A stretch of DNA of 64,000 nt from an uncultured Pseudomonadales bacterium (GTDB lineage: Bacteria > Pseudomonadota > Gammaproteobacteria > Pseudomonadales > Porticoccaceae). Shown in pieces: positions 1 to 9,150 of the stretch. How positions within the stretch are numbered: position 1 is the first letter of the stretch; every line of letters starts with the position of its first letter. Under the pieces are notes generated by a model. It was given only the letters and a program-made list of their open reading frames with translations. It was not told the DNA's origin and made no database searches. Both the position numbers and the translations under genes were made by a program. The stretch covers positions 124,001-188,000 of the forward strand of contig CALSNK010000009.1 in NCBI GenBank assembly GCA_943787675.1. Direction: 5' to 3'.

Positions 1-164
1 TCAGTCTCGATCATTTCTAAGAATATCACCTGACGTAGTTCCCGTTATATTTCAACCGCACAGCACCCAATAATGCCCATCTGTTTGTGCCACGTTTTTC
101 GCTGCTAAATTACTTCGCCTGACCCTCCACTGAAATGTGGGGCTGTCATATATTATGGAAAAAT

Positions 165-1496
165 ATGTTACTTGCAGTAAAGCGTCGCTGGTACAGCCCA
201 GACGGCTACAAAGAAGTCCTGGTGTTAGCGATTCCGCTCATTATCACGACAGGTTCGGGAAGCTTACAGAGCTTTATTGACCGCATGTTTCTCTCTTGGT
301 TTGACTCAAATGCCTTGGCTGCCACTGTGCCCGCCGCCTTGGTAAGCATGACTCTAACCGCCTTTTTTCTCGGTGTCGCCAGCTATGTTGCCGTGTTTGT
401 GGCTCAGCATTATGGTGCCCGAGAGCATCCTCGAATTGGTGGTGCGGTGTGGCAGGGCTTTTATATTCTGCTGCCCGCCTTACTGTTTGTGATTCCTATT
501 AGTATTTATATAGAGCCTATTTTTGCCTGGATTGGCCATGATCCGATACTCCAGGCTATGGAAGTGAGCTATGCCCGAATACTCATACTGGCGATTCCGG
601 TGATTATTATCTCTGCTTCTGTGGCGGGGTTTTTTTCTGGTATCGGACGCACCTCGGTAGTGATGTGGAGCAATCTATTAATAACCGTACTCAACCTGTT
701 GCTCGACTACGGGTTAATTTTTGGCAACTGGGGACTTCCGCGCCTGGGGGTGACAGGCGCCGCATTGGCCACTGTGATCTCGCTAATGGTGGGCACCCTC
801 GTTCAGCTCTGGGTGTTCTTTAGTCCAGGCTACAGAGAGGTCTACAATACTTGGGCTCTATGGCGCTTTGACTGGATTCTATTTAAGCGTCTACTGCGCT
901 TCGGTCTTCCTCTGGGATTACAGAGCCAGATGCAGATGTTAGCCTGGACATTGTTTGTGTTGCTGATTGGCAAAATAGGTGTCGCGGAGCTCACTGCGCA
1001 CAGTATTGCCATGAATGTATTTATGATCATGGTGATGCCAGTAGCGGGCATGAGTATTGCGGTATCGGTATTAGTGGGCCAGCGACTTGGGGCCGGTAAT
1101 ACCGAATCCGCGACGCGGATAACCTATTCTTCGATACACCTAGCCGGACTGTTTTTTATGCTGTCAGGTCTGGTATTAATTAGCGCGCCAGACTGGTTTA
1201 TAAGGCCCTTTGCCAGTGGTATGACAGAGGCAACCTACAACGCCACTGTGCCACTCGTTGAAGGTCTTCTTGGGTTGGTGGCCCTGTTTTGCCTGTTTGA
1301 AGCCGTATCAATGATGATGGCGGGTGCCCTGAAAGGGGCGGGAGATACATTATTTGTTGCCTGGGCCTCAATACTCTGCAGCTGGCTGTTGTTGGTTCTT
1401 CCGACAGGCATCCTAGTGATGGGTTGGGGCGGGCCTCTGTTCTGGTGCTGGGCATTTTTTGTGGTCAATGGCTTTGCGATGTTTTTGGTGCATTAG
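165..1496 (+). CDS. MATE family multidrug/Na+ antiporter
   Basis: Inner-membrane exporter of the MATE (multidrug and toxic compound extrusion) family, which expels cationic compounds in exchange for Na+ or H+. The protein has about twelve hydrophobic segments in two six-helix halves and opens with the typical stretch VLAIPLIITTGSGSLQSFID. About 443 residues is normal for the family. An in-frame ATG at 135 would add ten residues that do not look like family N-terminus; neither start has a strong ribosome site. The nearest neighbour is the oppositely oriented PQQ dehydrogenase, so it is probably transcribed alone. The substrate cannot be told from sequence. A second, unrelated-looking MATE gene lies at 40458-41864. 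Confidence 0.88.
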   Translation: MLLAVKRRWYSPDGYKEVLVLAIPLIITTGSGSLQSFIDRMFLSWFDSNALAATVPAALVSMTLTAFFLGVASYVAVFVAQHYGAREHPRIGGAVWQGFYILLPALLFVIPISIYIEPIFAWIGHDPILQAMEVSYARILILAIPVIIISASVAGFFSGIGRTSVVMWSNLLITVLNLLLDYGLIFGNWGLPRLGVTGAALATVISLMVGTLVQLWVFFSPGYREVYNTWALWRFDWILFKRLLRFGLPLGLQSQMQMLAWTLFVLLIGKIGVAELTAHSIAMNVFMIMVMPVAGMSIAVSVLVGQRLGAGNTESATRITYSSIHLAGLFFMLSGLVLISAPDWFIRPFASGMTEATYNATVPLVEGLLGLVALFCLFEAVSMMMAGALKGAGDTLFVAWASILCSWLLLVLPTGILVMGWGGPLFWCWAFFVVNGFAMFLVH

Positions 1497-1525
1497 CTAA
1501 GGTTCAAGGGCGCTAAATGGAAACA

Positions 1526-1550
1526 ACTAAAGGTTATTGCTTAGACCCGC
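1526..1550. repeat. Imperfect direct repeat, copy 1 (flanks PQQ dehydrogenase)
   Basis: About 24 bases centred on aggttattgctta followed by cccgc recur at 4123-4147 in the same orientation with one indel and a two-base swap. The two copies bracket the PQQ alcohol dehydrogenase gene. I see no terminal inverted repeats or transposase, so this may be a small dispersed repeat or chance. Confidence 0.4.
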
Positions 1551-1685
1551 ACCGACTACAACCCAGGGCACCTGAACAGTCCCCTGGATCGATTTACGTG
1601 CTTGTCGTGTTGGTAAAAGCTCAGTCAAAGCATGCTGGTCAGTAGGGGAGTCCCTCGCTGACAGTATTATGGTTTACCTGTATTC

Positions 1686-3860
1686 CTAGGGCTGTGCTGC
1701 TTCGGCAGCCTGAGCGGCCATTAGAGCGGCAACCTCGGCCTCCAGTGCGGCACCATCATGGGCCTGCTTAATAACATAGGCACGCACAGCCTCAGCGTCG
1801 GTTCGACTGAGGGAGTCGGAAAAAGATACCATGCCGTTATCTGCTAGAACTCCGTCAATCACTACGGCTTGCCATGCCTCGGCACTTGCTGAAATAGATG
1901 ACCAGCGTAAATCAGGTAATACGCCAGAGCTTATCGCCAGAGGACCGTGACAAACACGGCAGTTAAAGTGGTATTGCTCAAAGCCGAGTTGAATCATCTC
2001 TGCATCACCAAATCTTTCTGCTTTAGGTGTGCGCGGAGCCATGACCAAATTTGGATCTGGAATCGTTTCCGTTGCACCCAACTTAAAGGTTACCACTTTG
2101 CCAACAATAGGAGGCACAGGTTGATCATAAGCTGATCCGCCCGCCAGAGCATAGGCAGAGCCCCAGCCGGTAGTTATAGTCACGTATTGGTCACCATCAA
2201 TTTGGTAGGTTCCGGGCCCTGAGGCCGCACCAGATTTAACATTTTGGTGCCATAACTTCTCACCTGTTGCCGCATTATAGGCAGCAAACTCTCCCTCTAA
2301 ACGTCCCTGAAACACCAGACCACCCGCGGTGGAAAGAACCCCACCATTCCAAGCATTACTGTGCTCTACACTCCAGCGAGCGCTCTGAGTGATAGGATCC
2401 CAAGCAATCAAGCGTCCCTTGAGCGTTGCTCTAAGGGCCATGGCTGTAGCAAGATCGAGATCCATGGGTATACCCGCCGCGAGATTTGTGCCGGTGTTCC
2501 AGCTCTGTGAGCGCGCGTTGAATAAACGGTCACTCGCATAAAAATCAGGCACTTCTTGTGCAGGTATGTAGGCAAGGTTTAGTTCTGGGTTAAACGCCAT
2601 TGGCTGCCAATTGTGCGCGCCCAAAGGACCCGGGTTCTGCATAAACGGAGTTTCGCCATAACGCGCCTGAGGGTTTTCTATCGGACGTCCATCGGCATCT
2701 AAGCCCTCCGCCCAGTTTTGAGGTACAAAGGATTCACCAGAAATGAACTCGCCTGTGGCAGCATCTAAGAGGTAATAAAAACCATTCTTGGGCGCTTGCA
2801 TGGCAACTCGCCGAGTGGCGCCATCTGCACCGATTGGCAGATCGGCCAAAATAATAGTTTGGGTAGCTGTGTAGTCCCAGTTGTCACCGGGAGTGGTTTG
2901 AAAGTGCCACTTATAGGCACCCGTTGCAGCATCGACGGCAACAATGGAGGATAAGAATAAATTATCGCCTTTACCGGCATCTCTAACATCACGGTTCCAG
3001 GGTGAGCCGTTGCCAACACCAAAAATAACATTATCGTTCACATCATCATAGATAATTGAATCCCAAACAGTACCGCCACCGCCGTCGGTGGTCCATGCAC
3101 CATCATCGCCCCAGGTTAGGTTGCCGATGTCTTTAAGAGCGCTATCAGAGATCGCGCCATCAGGTTGTTTATTGGGGTTTGGCACGGTATAAAAGCGCCA
3201 CACCAAATCACCCGTTGCCGCAGCGTAGGCAGATACATAGCCTCTGACACCCAGCTCTGCGCCACCGTTACCAATCAGTACGTTACCTTTAACGACACGC
3301 GGCGCGCCGGTTATGGTGTATGGCTTAGACTGGTCAACGGTAACTGTGCTCCAAACCCTTTCGCCGGTGGCAGCATTTAAAGCTTCAAGTCGTCCATCAA
3401 TAACACCGACATAAACATTGCCCTTCCATACCGCTACTCCGCGATTGACTACATCACAGCAAGCTTTAGCGCCCACCGCTCGATCAACGTTAGGGTCATA
3501 AACCCAGAGTTCACTACCGGTTTTTGCGTCAAGGGCATAAACCACCGACCAGGCAGAAGTTACGTACATAACACCGTCTACTACAATCGGAGTGGATTCA
3601 ACACCACGCTCTGTGGCTAGATTATAGGTCCAAGCGACACCTAGTTCACTGACGTTGGATGTGTCGATTTGTTTCAGGCCAGAGTGACGTTGTTCATCAT
3701 AGGTACCGCCATAGGTGAGCCATTCTTCAGGCGTTGCGGCGGCATTAAGTAAGCGCTGCGAATCAACCTCGGCAAACTTTGCTGGGTCACTGCCGCAGGC
3801 TGTCAGTAGCAAAGCGGACAATAAATAAGCCGGCAAAGTAACGAATTTCATTGAACTCAT
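1686..3860 (-). CDS. PQQ-dependent quinohaemoprotein alcohol dehydrogenase (lipoprotein)
   Basis: Periplasmic alcohol oxidation using pyrroloquinoline quinone, passing electrons to a built-in haem c. The 724-residue protein begins with a lipoprotein signal (lipobox LLTAC, residues about 18-22), followed by a PQQ beta-propeller with repeated AAATGxxxW-type blades and the adjacent-cysteine motif ACCDVVNRG characteristic of these enzymes. It ends with a cytochrome c domain (CRVCH) and a methionine-containing stretch (GMVSFSD) that may supply the distal haem ligand. This is type II quinohaemoprotein architecture; those are usually soluble, so membrane anchoring is unusual. Start at 3860 is supported by GAGGG eight bases upstream. 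It stands alone; no PQQ biosynthesis genes are in the window. Substrate unknown. Confidence 0.9.
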   Translation of the reverse strand: MSSMKFVTLPAYLLSALLLTACGSDPAKFAEVDSQRLLNAAATPEEWLTYGGTYDEQRHSGLKQIDTSNVSELGVAWTYNLATERGVESTPIVVDGVMYVTSAWSVVYALDAKTGSELWVYDPNVDRAVGAKACCDVVNRGVAVWKGNVYVGVIDGRLEALNAATGERVWSTVTVDQSKPYTITGAPRVVKGNVLIGNGGAELGVRGYVSAYAAATGDLVWRFYTVPNPNKQPDGAISDSALKDIGNLTWGDDGAWTTDGGGGTVWDSIIYDDVNDNVIFGVGNGSPWNRDVRDAGKGDNLFLSSIVAVDAATGAYKWHFQTTPGDNWDYTATQTIILADLPIGADGATRRVAMQAPKNGFYYLLDAATGEFISGESFVPQNWAEGLDADGRPIENPQARYGETPFMQNPGPLGAHNWQPMAFNPELNLAYIPAQEVPDFYASDRLFNARSQSWNTGTNLAAGIPMDLDLATAMALRATLKGRLIAWDPITQSARWSVEHSNAWNGGVLSTAGGLVFQGRLEGEFAAYNAATGEKLWHQNVKSGAASGPGTYQIDGDQYVTITTGWGSAYALAGGSAYDQPVPPIVGKVVTFKLGATETIPDPNLVMAPRTPKAERFGDAEMIQLGFEQYHFNCRVCHGPLAISSGVLPDLRWSSISASAEAWQAVVIDGVLADNGMVSFSDSLSRTDAEAVRAYVIKQAHDGAALEAEVAALMAAQAAEAAQP

Positions 3861-4237
3861 GGTAAATACCCTCTTTATTTTTTAATTATTTTCTCGGAGT
3901 ATACACCGGAAATAACCAACAAAACGATAGGGATAATACGGTTCTTTTATAGGTATCTTTCTATCCGACAGAACTTGCCTGGTCCATTTAAGCGGGCCAG
4001 TAGCCTCCGTTTTTTTTCTTAATAAATCGCTACTGCCAGCGTTCGGCAGCAGCCTTTCCTGCGGTTCTGCGTGGAAATCTGCTTGGGCTGTGACTATCGT
4101 TGTGAGTAATAGCTGGGATAGTAGCTAAGGTTATTGCTTAAGCCCGCTCTGGCGTTAAACTGGGTGCACGGTTTTTGGTCATGATATTTAGAGAATGATT
4201 GGCGCGTTTTAATTACTCGATTAAGGAAGATATAACA
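3861..4237. other. Divergent intergenic region between PQQ dehydrogenase and pepQ
   Basis: This 377-base AT-rich stretch lies between divergently transcribed genes and must hold both promoters, though I could not fix them. It contains a seven-pair stem (ctggtcc at about 3979 with gggccag) with eight T residues a few bases further on, a possible plus-strand terminator with no obvious upstream gene, and the second copy of the imperfect direct repeat at 4123-4147. Confidence 0.5.
4123..4147. repeat. Imperfect direct repeat, copy 2
   Basis: Same orientation as the copy at 1526-1550; core aggttattgctta then cccgc. Together they bracket the PQQ dehydrogenase gene and both its flanks. Confidence 0.4.
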
Positions 4238-5548
4238 ATGATGGCTGAGCTTTATAAACAGAATATCGCGGAAAAAATGACTCGCTTTCAAGGGATTTTG
4301 GAGGCGACCGGTTACCAGTCAATTTTGATCGGATCCGGTGAGACCAAAATGCAATTTAAAGACGATATGGCATACCCTTTTACTGCCAATCCGTACTTTC
4401 GTGAATGGGTGCCCTTGGCGACCCGGGCCGGCTGTTATTTACAGATCAAAGCAGGAGCCAGCAAACCGCAGTTATTTTTACTGACGGTTGAAGATATTTG
4501 GCACACCGCACCAGAAAGTTTGCCTGAAGGTTTCGAACAAGCCTTTGAGATTATTGAATACGCCAGTATCGATGACATTAAGAGACAGCTCGGTGCGGCT
4601 ACCGCGTTTATCAATGAAACCAATGATCTAGAGCTTGATGGCGAGCATTGGAATCCACAGGCTGTTACCGATCAAATTGATTATCAGCGCCGCGGCAAAA
4701 CTCCTTACGAACAGGAATGCGTGCGCGAGGCTAATCGCCGTGCTGCCCCTGCGCACCGTGCCGCCCAGCAAGCCTTTCTGGCGGGGGCCTCTGAGGTTCA
4801 GATCGCCGCAGCCTATTTGGCCGCCTGCGATTGTCGCGAGAACGAGATGCCCTACGGGATCATTGCCGGGGTTAACGAACATGCCGCCGTATTACATCAC
4901 CATAATCTGTTTAAACAGCCCCAGACGCCCCGCAGTTTTTTGATTGATGCCGGTGTCGCAGTCAATGGCTATGCCTCGGATATTACTCGTACCTATGCCT
5001 TTGATGATGGCAGTGATTTTGCGGCTATGATCCGTGTTATGGATGCCCAGCAGTTAGAGCTTGTTGCGGCGGGTGGAATCGGTAAAAGTCCGGTGGACCT
5101 GCATGTGCTTTCCCATATTAAAGCCGGTGATATTTTGCGCCAATTTGATGTGGTAAAAGTGTCTGGGGAAGAGGCCTTTGAATCTGGCATTACTGCAGCA
5201 TTTTATCCCCATGGTTTGGGCCATCATCTGGGCTCTAATGTCCATGACCGAGGCAGCAATCTGGCAAATGCCCAGGGCGATGTATTGGCGGCTCCAGAAA
5301 AGTACCCGAAGCTGCGCAGCTCGGCCTCAATGGTTGCTAACCAGATACATACGGTAGAGCCGGGGCTGTATTTTATTCCTGCGCTGTTAGATAAATTACG
5401 CACGGGTGATCAGGCTGCTAATATTAACTGGTCTAGAGTGGATGACTTTCTTCCCTACGGCGGTATTCGTATTGAAGATAATATTATTGTCCACGCCGAC
5501 GACTCTTTAGAAAATCTGACACGCGATGCTTTCGAGGCCATAAATTAA
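4238..5548 (+). CDS. pepQ: Xaa-Pro dipeptidase
   Basis: Cytoplasmic M24-family metallopeptidase (EC 3.4.13.9) that splits dipeptides ending in proline. The pita-bread fold ligands are visible: LIDAGVAVNGYASDITRTYAF (two Asp), HGLGHHLGSNVHD (His), a Glu in VEPGLYF, and the final Glu in GGIRIEDNI. Length 436 residues matches PepQ. A TTG at 4199 would extend the frame, but AAGGAAGA sits just before the ATG pair at 4238/4241, so the start is there. The stop overlaps the next start by one base (TAATG), so it is translationally coupled to the asparaginase-like gene, suggesting joint peptide or amino-acid catabolism. Confidence 0.92.
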   Translation: MMAELYKQNIAEKMTRFQGILEATGYQSILIGSGETKMQFKDDMAYPFTANPYFREWVPLATRAGCYLQIKAGASKPQLFLLTVEDIWHTAPESLPEGFEQAFEIIEYASIDDIKRQLGAATAFINETNDLELDGEHWNPQAVTDQIDYQRRGKTPYEQECVREANRRAAPAHRAAQQAFLAGASEVQIAAAYLAACDCRENEMPYGIIAGVNEHAAVLHHHNLFKQPQTPRSFLIDAGVAVNGYASDITRTYAFDDGSDFAAMIRVMDAQQLELVAAGGIGKSPVDLHVLSHIKAGDILRQFDVVKVSGEEAFESGITAAFYPHGLGHHLGSNVHDRGSNLANAQGDVLAAPEKYPKLRSSASMVANQIHTVEPGLYFIPALLDKLRTGDQAANINWSRVDDFLPYGGIRIEDNIIVHADDSLENLTRDAFEAIN

Positions 5549-6039
5549 TGTTGAATTTACAAATTTTTACCACTGGCGGCACCATTGATAAAGTTTATTT
5601 TGATGCCCTCAGTGAATATCAAATTGGCGATCCGGTTATCGGCGCTATGCTAGAACAGATGAATGTTGGCTTTGAATATCAGGTAAGCGAATTGATGCGC
5701 TTGGATAGTTTAGATATGAATGATGATCATCGTCGCCAGATTCAGCAGGCGGTTGCCAGCGCGGAGGCGACGCATATTCTTATTCTCCATGGCACCGATG
5801 GTATGGTTGAAACAGCGAGCTGGCTTGGGGATATAGACAATAAAACCATCTTACTGACTGGCGCCTTGCAGCCAGCTGCGTTTGCCAATACAGATGCAGT
5901 CTTTAATATTGGCTGTGCGATTGGCGCGCTTCAGAGCAGAGATGCTGGTGTGTATATTGCCATGAATGGCCAGGTTTTTGCGGCGGATCAGGTGGTTAAG
6001 AATCGCGCTGAGAACCGTTTCGAAACAGCGTCTCAATAA
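5548..6039 (+). CDS. Asparaginase/glutaminase N-terminal domain protein
   Basis: A 163-residue protein that matches only the N-terminal catalytic half of type I/II asparaginases. Both threonine motifs are present: TTGGTIDK at residues 8-15 and LHGTDGM at about 80-86. Full asparaginases have about 330 residues and a second domain that completes the active site at the dimer interface; that domain is absent here and I see no continuation in another frame. Small single-domain asparaginase-like proteins exist in bacteria, so this may be complete rather than truncated. It is coupled to pepQ by a one-base overlap. Activity is uncertain. Confidence 0.8.
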   Translation: MLNLQIFTTGGTIDKVYFDALSEYQIGDPVIGAMLEQMNVGFEYQVSELMRLDSLDMNDDHRRQIQQAVASAEATHILILHGTDGMVETASWLGDIDNKTILLTGALQPAAFANTDAVFNIGCAIGALQSRDAGVYIAMNGQVFAADQVVKNRAENRFETASQ

Positions 6040-6074
6040 ATATCTAATGAAGCAATAGTGAAGGGTAGGGGGCC

Positions 6075-6965
6075 TTAGAGTCCCCGCTGCCATTCCTCTC
6101 TCAATGGAATCATTCCCGGCTGATTAATGGCCGTATCTACCGTCGATAGTAGTCTATCTTTGTCTTTGCCCAGCACACCTTTAAGCACTAAGTAGTTTGA
6201 GGCATGGTCACTTCTAAAAATGGTTTTATCCAGTTCCAAATTGCTGAGCAATGTCTGCATCTCGCAAAATAATTCTAGCTTTCCCAGCCTGCGCCAGCGT
6301 CCCTCAAAGGCTGCTTCAAAGCGCTCACTGCCGGTGGGAAATTCCACTACCAAAGTACTCAGATAATCGGGCTGTGCGGCATTCATTAATTTGGCCGAAT
6401 TTAGCGCATGCTGCTGGCTGAGTTCAGGGCCACCTAAACCATTTAAAATCATCACCGAGCTTTTCATGCCCGCCTGTTTTATTTTTGTCAGGGCGACCAA
6501 AGACGAATCGTAGTCTTCCCCTTTATTGACCAGCTTAAGTACCTCATTGTCGCCACTTTCACAGCCCACATACATAAGGCTGAGTCCAAGATCACAAAGG
6601 TCTTGCAGTTCTTCAACAGATTTCTTTTTTAGATTACGGGGTAAACAGTAAGAGGATACCCGCTGTATATCTGGATAGTACTTGCTGATTAACTGCAATA
6701 TATCCACCAGCCGTCGGGTACTTAATGTCATGGCATCACCGTCAGCGAGGAATACTCGCTTTACCGGATAACCTGCTTTGACAAGGCCGCGTAGCTCCTC
6801 TTCGATTTTCTCGATGGGTTTGGGGCTAAAGCGCTTGTCTTCATCCGTGTACATTTCACAAAAGGTGCACTTATTGTAAGAACAACCATTGGTGACCTGA
6901 AGAATCAATGACCGAGCTTCACTGGGCGGGCGAAAAACTGGCTGAATATAATCTAGAGGATACAT
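6075..6965 (-). CDS. Radical SAM protein
   Basis: Cytoplasmic radical S-adenosylmethionine enzyme: the [4Fe-4S] motif CSYNKCTFC (CxxxCxxC) sits at residues 28-36, followed by a TIM-barrel sequence with FLADGDAMTLSTRR and a glycine-rich GLGGPE. At 296 residues it lacks an obvious B12-binding or SPASM extension. It resembles the widespread short Elp3/HemN-like group whose reactions are mostly unknown, so no substrate is assigned. It is convergent with the asparaginase-like gene (35-base gap) and lies downstream of the ferredoxin gene on the same strand, which could supply electrons. Confidence 0.85.
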   Translation of the reverse strand: MYPLDYIQPVFRPPSEARSLILQVTNGCSYNKCTFCEMYTDEDKRFSPKPIEKIEEELRGLVKAGYPVKRVFLADGDAMTLSTRRLVDILQLISKYYPDIQRVSSYCLPRNLKKKSVEELQDLCDLGLSLMYVGCESGDNEVLKLVNKGEDYDSSLVALTKIKQAGMKSSVMILNGLGGPELSQQHALNSAKLMNAAQPDYLSTLVVEFPTGSERFEAAFEGRWRRLGKLELFCEMQTLLSNLELDKTIFRSDHASNYLVLKGVLGKDKDRLLSTVDTAINQPGMIPLREEWQRGL

Positions 6966-7042
6966 CGTAATTTTTTATCCATGGCAGGTGGCTGCGGTTT
7001 AAGTCTCTTTAGTGCTCTTTAGCTCACTAGTACTGTGACTAT

Positions 7043-7363
7043 CTAGTATTGAGACTCTGGCAGCCTAACCACCATGCCATCCATTGCTGCGGTTACCCTA
7101 ACCTGGCAGCTTAGGCGGCTGTTTTCTTCTCTGGTGTCGAGTATTTCAAGTAGTTCACTTTCATCTTTAGTTGCAGCGCCTGCAGTCTCGGCCCACTGGG
7201 GATCAATCATGCAATGACAGGTACAGCACACGCCGCAACCGCCACATTCGGCAATAATCCCCTCGATCATATTGTCCATAGCGCCTTGCATCAGACTGAC
7301 ACCCTCGGCAACGTCTACTGCATGTTCTTTTCCGTTAAATTCAACGTAATTTATGATCGGCAT
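7043..7363 (-). CDS. [2Fe-2S] ferredoxin, adrenodoxin-like
   Basis: Small electron carrier of the vertebrate/bacterial adrenodoxin type, 106 residues. The cluster ligands follow C-x5-C-x2-C (CGGCGVCCTC, about residues 36-45) with the fourth in RLSCQV near residue 82. Three extra cysteines lie among or next to the ligands (CGGCGVCCTCHC), which is unusual. A TTTATGGAG start at 7375 is possible, but GGAG six bases before the ATG at 7363 is a good ribosome site and gives the family-typical N-terminus MPIINYVEF. Such ferredoxins typically serve P450s or Rieske oxygenases; none is adjacent. Confidence 0.9.
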   Translation of the reverse strand: MPIINYVEFNGKEHAVDVAEGVSLMQGAMDNMIEGIIAECGGCGVCCTCHCMIDPQWAETAGAATKDESELLEILDTREENSRLSCQVRVTAAMDGMVVRLPESQY

Positions 7364-7540
7364 TTGGGGCTCCATTTTTATTCTAGTTAGGGTTTTAGCC
7401 TAATAATTTCATCGGCTAAGATTGTTAGGTCTACTGAAAATAACAGTCATCTATCTACAGCAGCGGAGGGCATTTTAGTCTAAAATACTCCCAATCCACT
7501 ATTTTCTAGTCATTATTTTTATTCATAGCGACAATTTCCT

Positions 7541-8983
7541 ATGCACTCCCCCAAGCAGCCTCTTTCACCTTCCTTTTCAAGGGAGTCAGCGTCCACCTTT
7601 GGCATCGGTATTGATTTTGGTACCAGCAATAGTGCAGCTGCCGTTTTTGATGGCGAAGAAGTTACATTGGTAAGGCTCACTGAGCACAATGCCATTATGC
7701 CCTCGGCTAATTATGTGGACAGGGACTTTGTAACGTCCATAGGTCAGACCGCCATTGATGACTATATAAAGGGCAATCAAGGCAGAAAGGTTGAGTTGAG
7801 TCTTGAGGTTTTGGGTGAGGCTAGAACGGGCACAGGTAGCCCAGATGGCCCGGCGGGAGAGGGTGAAACTAGCAAAATCTATGGTCAGGCATTTAATGAC
7901 GCTAGCCTGCCCGGGCGTTTGTTTAGAGGCACCAAGCGCTTGCTGGGCAGTTCTGACAGCGGACGCACATTAATTTTTGATCGAGCTTTTCGTCTTGTTG
8001 CCTTGGTTACTCCAATTTTAGTGGGTATTCGTAAGGCATTGCAGCAGAACCTAGAAGACACCACCCATGCCTGTCTGGGCCATCCGGTTAATTTCGAAGG
8101 CATTGAGCAGGGGCGCAATAATGTTGCCTTAGAGCGTCTCAGTGAATCCTATCGCCATGCGGGGATAACCCAGCAGTCGTTTTGCCCTGAGCCAACAGCT
8201 GCAGCCATTAGCTACCTGTATAACCATCCTGAAAATGCCGATCAGCGAGTATTGACCGTGGATTTTGGTGGTGGCACCTTGGATTTCAGTATTCTCAGCC
8301 GCAGGGGAGATTCATTTAAAGTCGAGGCGACCCATGGTATTGCACTCGGGGGCGATAAAATTGATCAGACCATTTTTCGCGAGCTGGTTTTTCCGTTGCT
8401 GGGGAAGGGCGAGCGATGGCGTCGAGTCGTTGACGGCTCAAACGTAGATACATTGTTTCCCTTTGGTGAATTTGAAGACCTGCTGATCAATTGGCCTATT
8501 AGCTACATGCTTAACCAGAATAAATACACAGCGCCGGTAATGCAGCGCATGGTCGAGCCCGATGAGGCAGCGACCAAGTTCAAGCGCCTCTATGACCTTA
8601 TTAAACAGAATTATAGCTATCAGGTGTTTGAGGCGATCAAGGCCTTTAAAGCCGAGCTATCAGTGCATGACTCCGCCGTGCTGGACATCCCAGAGATTGA
8701 TATTGAAGTGACGCTCGAACGCTGGGAGTTTGAAGTTATGATCTCCGATTTGCTCTTTCAGCTTGAGCAGGCCATCACCCTGATACTCAATAAAGCCAGC
8801 CTTCAGGCAAGCGATATTGACCTGGTATTGCGCACCGGCGGCTCATCGCTAATTCCTGCGGTAAAAGACATTCTCGACAATCAATTCGCCGGTAAGGTGG
8901 TTGAGCATGATCCCTTTACCAGTGTCGCCGCTGGTTTGGCGATTGCGGACTATTTTGATTATGGCGATGAAATACTCGGCTAA
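7541..8983 (+). CDS. Hsp70-family chaperone homologue, YegD-like
   Basis: Actin-fold ATPase of the Hsp70 superfamily. Phosphate-binding loops are clear: GIGIDFGTSNSAAAVFDG (about residues 22-39) and VDFGGGTLDFSILS (about 240-253), with the adenosine motif RTGGSSLIPAVKDIL near 430. Its 480 residues contain the nucleotide-binding domain and only a little more, without the DnaK substrate-binding domain, EEVD or G/P-rich tail; this is the YegD type. Role in the cell is not established for the family. It is divergent from the ferredoxin and followed by icmF after a 167-base gap. Confidence 0.85.
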   Translation: MHSPKQPLSPSFSRESASTFGIGIDFGTSNSAAAVFDGEEVTLVRLTEHNAIMPSANYVDRDFVTSIGQTAIDDYIKGNQGRKVELSLEVLGEARTGTGSPDGPAGEGETSKIYGQAFNDASLPGRLFRGTKRLLGSSDSGRTLIFDRAFRLVALVTPILVGIRKALQQNLEDTTHACLGHPVNFEGIEQGRNNVALERLSESYRHAGITQQSFCPEPTAAAISYLYNHPENADQRVLTVDFGGGTLDFSILSRRGDSFKVEATHGIALGGDKIDQTIFRELVFPLLGKGERWRRVVDGSNVDTLFPFGEFEDLLINWPISYMLNQNKYTAPVMQRMVEPDEAATKFKRLYDLIKQNYSYQVFEAIKAFKAELSVHDSAVLDIPEIDIEVTLERWEFEVMISDLLFQLEQAITLILNKASLQASDIDLVLRTGGSSLIPAVKDILDNQFAGKVVEHDPFTSVAAGLAIADYFDYGDEILG

Positions 8984-9150
8984 CCGGCCGTAACCCCTAA
9001 TCTGATTGCTAATGAGCCTTAACTCACCCTTTGCATTATTGTGCCGATAAAGATACTTGCATGCAACAAGCAAGATAATTAAACTAACGGTATACAAAAC
9101 TTAAACAAACGTTAATGTCAGGCCACTTGCCCCTGATCAATGGAGAGAAC

